From Bradyrhizobium mercantei (GTDB lineage: Bacteria; Pseudomonadota; Alphaproteobacteria; Rhizobiales; Xanthobacteraceae), in assembly GCF_001982635.1 (NCBI RefSeq), contig NZ_MKFI01000004.1:551609-615608 (forward strand): a DNA stretch of 64,000 nucleotides, in the 5' to 3' direction. Below, in pieces: positions 61,195-64,000 of this stretch; position 1 is the stretch's first letter; each line of letters begins with the position of its first letter. Under the pieces are notes generated by a model. The model was not told where the DNA came from and did no database searches. It saw only the letters and a list, made by a program, of their open reading frames with translations. A program made the translations under genes and the position numbers.

Positions 61195-61671
61195 ATGATC
61201 CTGCGCTTCTTCAAACCCGGCCTCGGCGCCGCGCTGCTCGGCGTGCGCGTCCTGGTTGCCCTTGCCGCCTCTCCGGTTGTGCTCGCGCACGAGGCCCATC
61301 AGCCGGCCCAGAACGCGCCGACCGCGGAGGAAAGCGCATTCCTCGCCGAGAACGACGCCGCGATGAACAAGATGATGGCCGACATGGCCGCCAAGCCGAG
61401 CGGCGACATCGATCGCGATTTCGTCGCGATGATGACGCCGCACCACCAGGGCGCGATCGACATGGCCGTGATCGAACTGCGCTACGGCAAGAACGAGCAA
61501 CTCCGCCGCATCGCGCAGGAGATCATCGTCGAACAGCAGCAGGAGATCGACGCGATGAAGCTCGCGATCGGCGAGCCGGTCACGGCATCCGCGCCGGCCC
61601 CGACGCAACCCGCGCCGGCGGCCACGACCACGCACGACCACATGAACATGTCCCATGAGATGAAGAAGTAG
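61195..61671 (+). CDS. DUF305 (ferritin-like, metal-binding) exported protein
   Basis: 158 residues. Signal or anchor peptide LLGVRVLVALAASPVVLAHEA is followed by the DUF305 core: FVAMMTPHHQGAIDMAVIELRYG and the partner stretch EIIVEQQQEIDAMK. Met/His-rich ends (NKMMADMAA, DHMNMSHEMKK) suggest copper or other metal binding in the periplasm. ATG 61195 places the hydrophobic segment at the start. It heads the operon with the beta-propeller, sigma and anti-sigma genes. Confidence 0.88.
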   Translation: MILRFFKPGLGAALLGVRVLVALAASPVVLAHEAHQPAQNAPTAEESAFLAENDAAMNKMMADMAAKPSGDIDRDFVAMMTPHHQGAIDMAVIELRYGKNEQLRRIAQEIIVEQQQEIDAMKLAIGEPVTASAPAPTQPAPAATTTHDHMNMSHEMKK

Positions 61672-61683
61672 GAGCGCGACGCA

Positions 61684-63141
61684 ATGAACCGCCAATTCCT
61701 GACCGCCCTGTTGGCCACGACCGTGGTCGCGATGTCGACCTCCGCCTTCGCCGGCCAGGCGCCGGGCGCCGCCTCATCGCCGGACATTCCGGTCAGCCAT
61801 CACGACCGCGTCTATGCGGCCGAGCAATTCTCGAACACCGTGTCGGTCACCGACCCCGTCGACAACAAGCTGCTCGGCGTGATCCGGCTCGGCGATCCGC
61901 AACCCGGCAATTTCAGCCCGCTCTACAAGGGGCAGGTGCTGGTGCATGGCATGGGCTATTCGCCCGATCACCATACCCTCGCGGTGGTCTCGATCGGTTC
62001 CAACTCGGTGACCTTCATCGACGCGGCGACCAACACGGTCAAGCACGTCACCTATGTCGGACGATCACCGCACGAGGCGTTCTTCACGCCCGACGGCAAG
62101 GAAGTGTGGGTCACCGTGCGCGGCGAGAACTACATCTCGGTGATCGACCCGCAGAGTTTCAAGGAAACGACGCGGATCGAGGTGCCGCCGGGACCGGGCA
62201 TGCAGATCTTCTCGCCCGACGGCAAGTACGGTTACATCTGCTCGTCGTTCAATCCGGAAACCGACGTGGTCTCGGTCGCCGACCACCAGATCGTCGCCAA
62301 GGTGAAGCAGGAGAGCCCGTTCTGCCCGAACATCGCGGCCTCGCCCGATGGCGATCAGGTGTGGTTCACGCTGAAGGACACCGGCAAGACCCAGGTCTTC
62401 AACGCCAGGCCGCCATTCAATCCGATCAAGACGATCGACACCGGTCCGATCACCAACCATGTCAACTTCGCCAAGACGGCGAAGGGTACTTTCGCCTACG
62501 TCACGATCGGCGGCACCAACGAGGTCAAGGTGTTCCGCACCGACGACTTCAAGCAGGTCGCGACGATTCCGGTCGGCAACCTGCCGCACGGCGTCTGGCC
62601 CTCGGGTGACGGCACACGGATCTATGTCGGCCTGGAGAATGCGGACGCGCTCGCGGCGATCGACACCGCCACCAACAAGGTGATCGCCAACATCCCGATC
62701 GGCCAGGCACCGCAAGCGATCGCCTATGTGCCGAACGCCGCGCCCAATCCCGATGATCGCCAGAACCTGCAGGCGCTCGGCGTGGCCGGCCAGGTCGCCC
62801 ATCTTGCGCTCGCGCCAAAGAAGGAAACCAAGGGCGACAAGCCGCCGACCACCGTCTCGCTGTTCGACCAGGGATTGATCCAGGTTCTGCAAGCCTCCGT
62901 CACCGGCCTCGAGCCGAAGCAGCATTACGTGCTGGCGCTGAGCGACAAGGCCGACGGGACCGGCACGGCGCAACCGCTCGCCGCCTTCATGACCAACCCC
63001 GCGGGCTCCGCGATCGTCAATGCGTCTGGCCCGATCCGGCAGATCGTGCAAAGCTCGGCCAAGGCCGAACGGCGCTACCTCGTCATCGCCCCCGGCGAGC
63101 CGTCGAAGTTCGGCGCGGCCGTGCAGGTCCAGACGCCATGA
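61684..63141 (+). CDS. Secreted YncE-like beta-propeller protein
   Basis: 485 residues with a signal peptide (FLTALLATTVVAMSTSAFA). About seven repeats of the YVTN beta-propeller type follow (VYAAEQFSNTVSVTDPVDNKLLGVI; HTLAVVSIGSNSVTFIDAATNTVK; EVWVTVRGENYISVIDPQS; RIYVGLENADALAAIDTATNKV), then an extra C-terminal domain (about 375-485). Such propellers bind partners or metals in the periplasm. The stop overlaps the sigma gene start (ATGA). Exact role unknown. Confidence 0.88.
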   Translation: MNRQFLTALLATTVVAMSTSAFAGQAPGAASSPDIPVSHHDRVYAAEQFSNTVSVTDPVDNKLLGVIRLGDPQPGNFSPLYKGQVLVHGMGYSPDHHTLAVVSIGSNSVTFIDAATNTVKHVTYVGRSPHEAFFTPDGKEVWVTVRGENYISVIDPQSFKETTRIEVPPGPGMQIFSPDGKYGYICSSFNPETDVVSVADHQIVAKVKQESPFCPNIAASPDGDQVWFTLKDTGKTQVFNARPPFNPIKTIDTGPITNHVNFAKTAKGTFAYVTIGGTNEVKVFRTDDFKQVATIPVGNLPHGVWPSGDGTRIYVGLENADALAAIDTATNKVIANIPIGQAPQAIAYVPNAAPNPDDRQNLQALGVAGQVAHLALAPKKETKGDKPPTTVSLFDQGLIQVLQASVTGLEPKQHYVLALSDKADGTGTAQPLAAFMTNPAGSAIVNASGPIRQIVQSSAKAERRYLVIAPGEPSKFGAAVQVQTP

Positions 63142-63668
63142 GCGACATGCTGCACCAGATCGAGCCGGTGATTCCAGCGCTGCGCCGCTACGCACGCTCG
63201 CTGGTCCGCAACCGCGCGGCGGCCGACGATCTGGTGCAGGACTGCCTGGAGCGCGCCGTCAGCCATTGGGACCAGCGGCGCGACACCGGCAGCGCAAAGT
63301 CGTGGCTGTTTGCCATCCTGCACAACCTTGCCATCAACCAGTTCCGCAGCGCGTCCGCGCGCATCCAGCACGTCACCATCGACGAGGCCGGCGAGCACGA
63401 GATCGGGCGAGCTGCAGAGCAGGAACAGAAACTGATGTATCAGGACGTGCTCGGGAAGCTCGCCAGGCTTCCCGACGAGCAGCGATCCGTGCTGCTGCTG
63501 ATCGCCGTTGAAGATTTGAGCTATGCCGAAGCCGCCAAGGTGCTCGGCATCCCCATCGGCACCGTGATGTCGCGCCTGTCGCGGGCGCGCGAGAGATTGC
63601 AGCAGGAACTCGAGAATCCCGCCGACAACCAGCAGAGGAACGTCGTGCAATTGCGGAGCATCCCATGA
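63138..63668 (+). CDS. ECF sigma factor
   Basis: 176-residue extracytoplasmic-function sigma factor. Region 2 is LRRYARSLVRNRAAADDLVQDCLERAVSHW and region 4 is SYAEAAKVLGIPIGTVMSRLSRARERLQ. It begins inside the propeller stop and overlaps the anti-sigma gene by ATGA. Being in one operon with a metal-type periplasmic protein and a propeller suggests it responds to envelope or metal stress and controls its own operon. Confidence 0.93.
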   Translation: MSDMLHQIEPVIPALRRYARSLVRNRAAADDLVQDCLERAVSHWDQRRDTGSAKSWLFAILHNLAINQFRSASARIQHVTIDEAGEHEIGRAAEQEQKLMYQDVLGKLARLPDEQRSVLLLIAVEDLSYAEAAKVLGIPIGTVMSRLSRARERLQQELENPADNQQRNVVQLRSIP

Positions 63669-64000
63669 GCAATCGTCCCATCTCGGAAGACGATCTGCAC
63701 GCCTATGTCGATCACGCGCTCGAGCCGGAGCGCCAGGCGGAGGTCGCGGCCTATCTGGAAAACCATCCCGATGTGGCAAAGCGCGTTGCTGCGTTTTCCG
63801 ATCAGCGTTGCTGGCTGCGCTCGGCACTTGCACCGATCGCCGAGGAGCCGCTGCCGCCGCAGCTGAATTTGTCGAGGATCATCGAGAGCAGGCGCCGCCG
63901 CACGTCGTCATCGTCGTTCCGCTGGGCGATCGCGGCGATGCTGATGCTCGCAATCGGCGGCATCAGTGGCTGGTCGATCCGCAGCGCGACCGAGGCGCCG
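63665..64000 (+). CDS. Putative anti-sigma factor (incomplete at window end)
   Basis: The first 112 residues are in the window. MSNRPISEDDLHAYVDHALEPERQAEVAAYL is the typical N-terminal cytoplasmic helix pair of FecR/RsiW-like anti-sigma factors, and FRWAIAAMLMLAIGGISGWS is a membrane helix at about 90-108. It overlaps the sigma gene by ATGA, as expected of the partner. The periplasmic part lies outside the window. Confidence 0.85.
   Translation, partial: MSNRPISEDDLHAYVDHALEPERQAEVAAYLENHPDVAKRVAAFSDQRCWLRSALAPIAEEPLPPQLNLSRIIESRRRRTSSSSFRWAIAAMLMLAIGGISGWSIRSATEAP

Overview
The window looks like chromosomal DNA of a high-GC alphaproteobacterium, most likely Bradyrhizobium or a close relative (Nitrobacteraceae). 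The grounds are the high GC content, many ATGA-overlapping operons, several branched-chain-type and oligopeptide-type ABC transport systems, hydantoinase, CoA-transferase and carboxylase catabolic genes, and families of dispersed palindromic repeats typical of that group. The genus is inferred from content; there is no rRNA in the window.

Region 1 (1-14.1 kb) is a nicotinate catabolic island. On the minus strand an operon runs hnr (6-hydroxynicotinate reductase), an ApbE-like UPF0280 protein, a DUF1185 protein, a periplasmic binding protein, a fused LivH-LivM permease, livG, livF and a marR regulator. On the plus strand are ena (enamidase) at the left end and nicA-nicB (Fe-S subunit plus molybdenum/tri-haem cytochrome subunit) at the right end. 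The set joins the aerobic Pseudomonas-type hydroxylase to the reductive ring-opening route known from Eubacterium barkeri. Related palindromes built on GTATAC lie upstream of all three transcription units. pncB (NAD salvage), metY and an alpha/beta hydrolase follow to 17.5 kb.

Region 2 (17.8-29.6 kb) is accessory. A block with a LysR regulator, cupin, hydrolase, flavin reductase-like protein and MFS transporter is bracketed by two direct copies of a sequence of about 130 bp. It is followed by an exported hydrolase with a divergent GlxA-like regulator, a TetR/old-yellow-enzyme pair with a double palindromic operator, another hydrolase, a thioesterase and a two-domain VOC protein.

Region 3 (29.7-34.2 kb) is the most striking part: a compact thiazole/oxazole-modified (TOMM/LAP) RiPP cluster. 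It holds a 157-residue precursor with a signal-peptide-like N-terminus, a Cys-free leader and an 18-Cys Cys-Gly-rich core. A fused E1-like/YcaO cyclodehydratase and a SagB-type dehydrogenase follow. A hairpin plus T-run separates the precursor from the enzymes, and no exporter or peptidase is adjacent.

Region 4 (34.3-46 kb) has an adenylate/guanylate cyclase, an HtrA-like protease, a GMC oxidoreductase with its small subunit, a divergent P450/Baeyer-Villiger monooxygenase pair and a single-chain biotin-dependent acyl-CoA carboxylase.

Region 5 (46-61 kb) has an oligopeptide-type ABC transporter operon whose binding-protein gene carries a frameshift, a tandem-domain class III CoA-transferase, an enolase-superfamily enzyme, and a hydantoinase operon (hyuB, hyuA, binding protein). 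The last 3 kb form an operon of a DUF305 protein, a secreted beta-propeller, an ECF sigma factor and its putative anti-sigma factor, which runs off the window.
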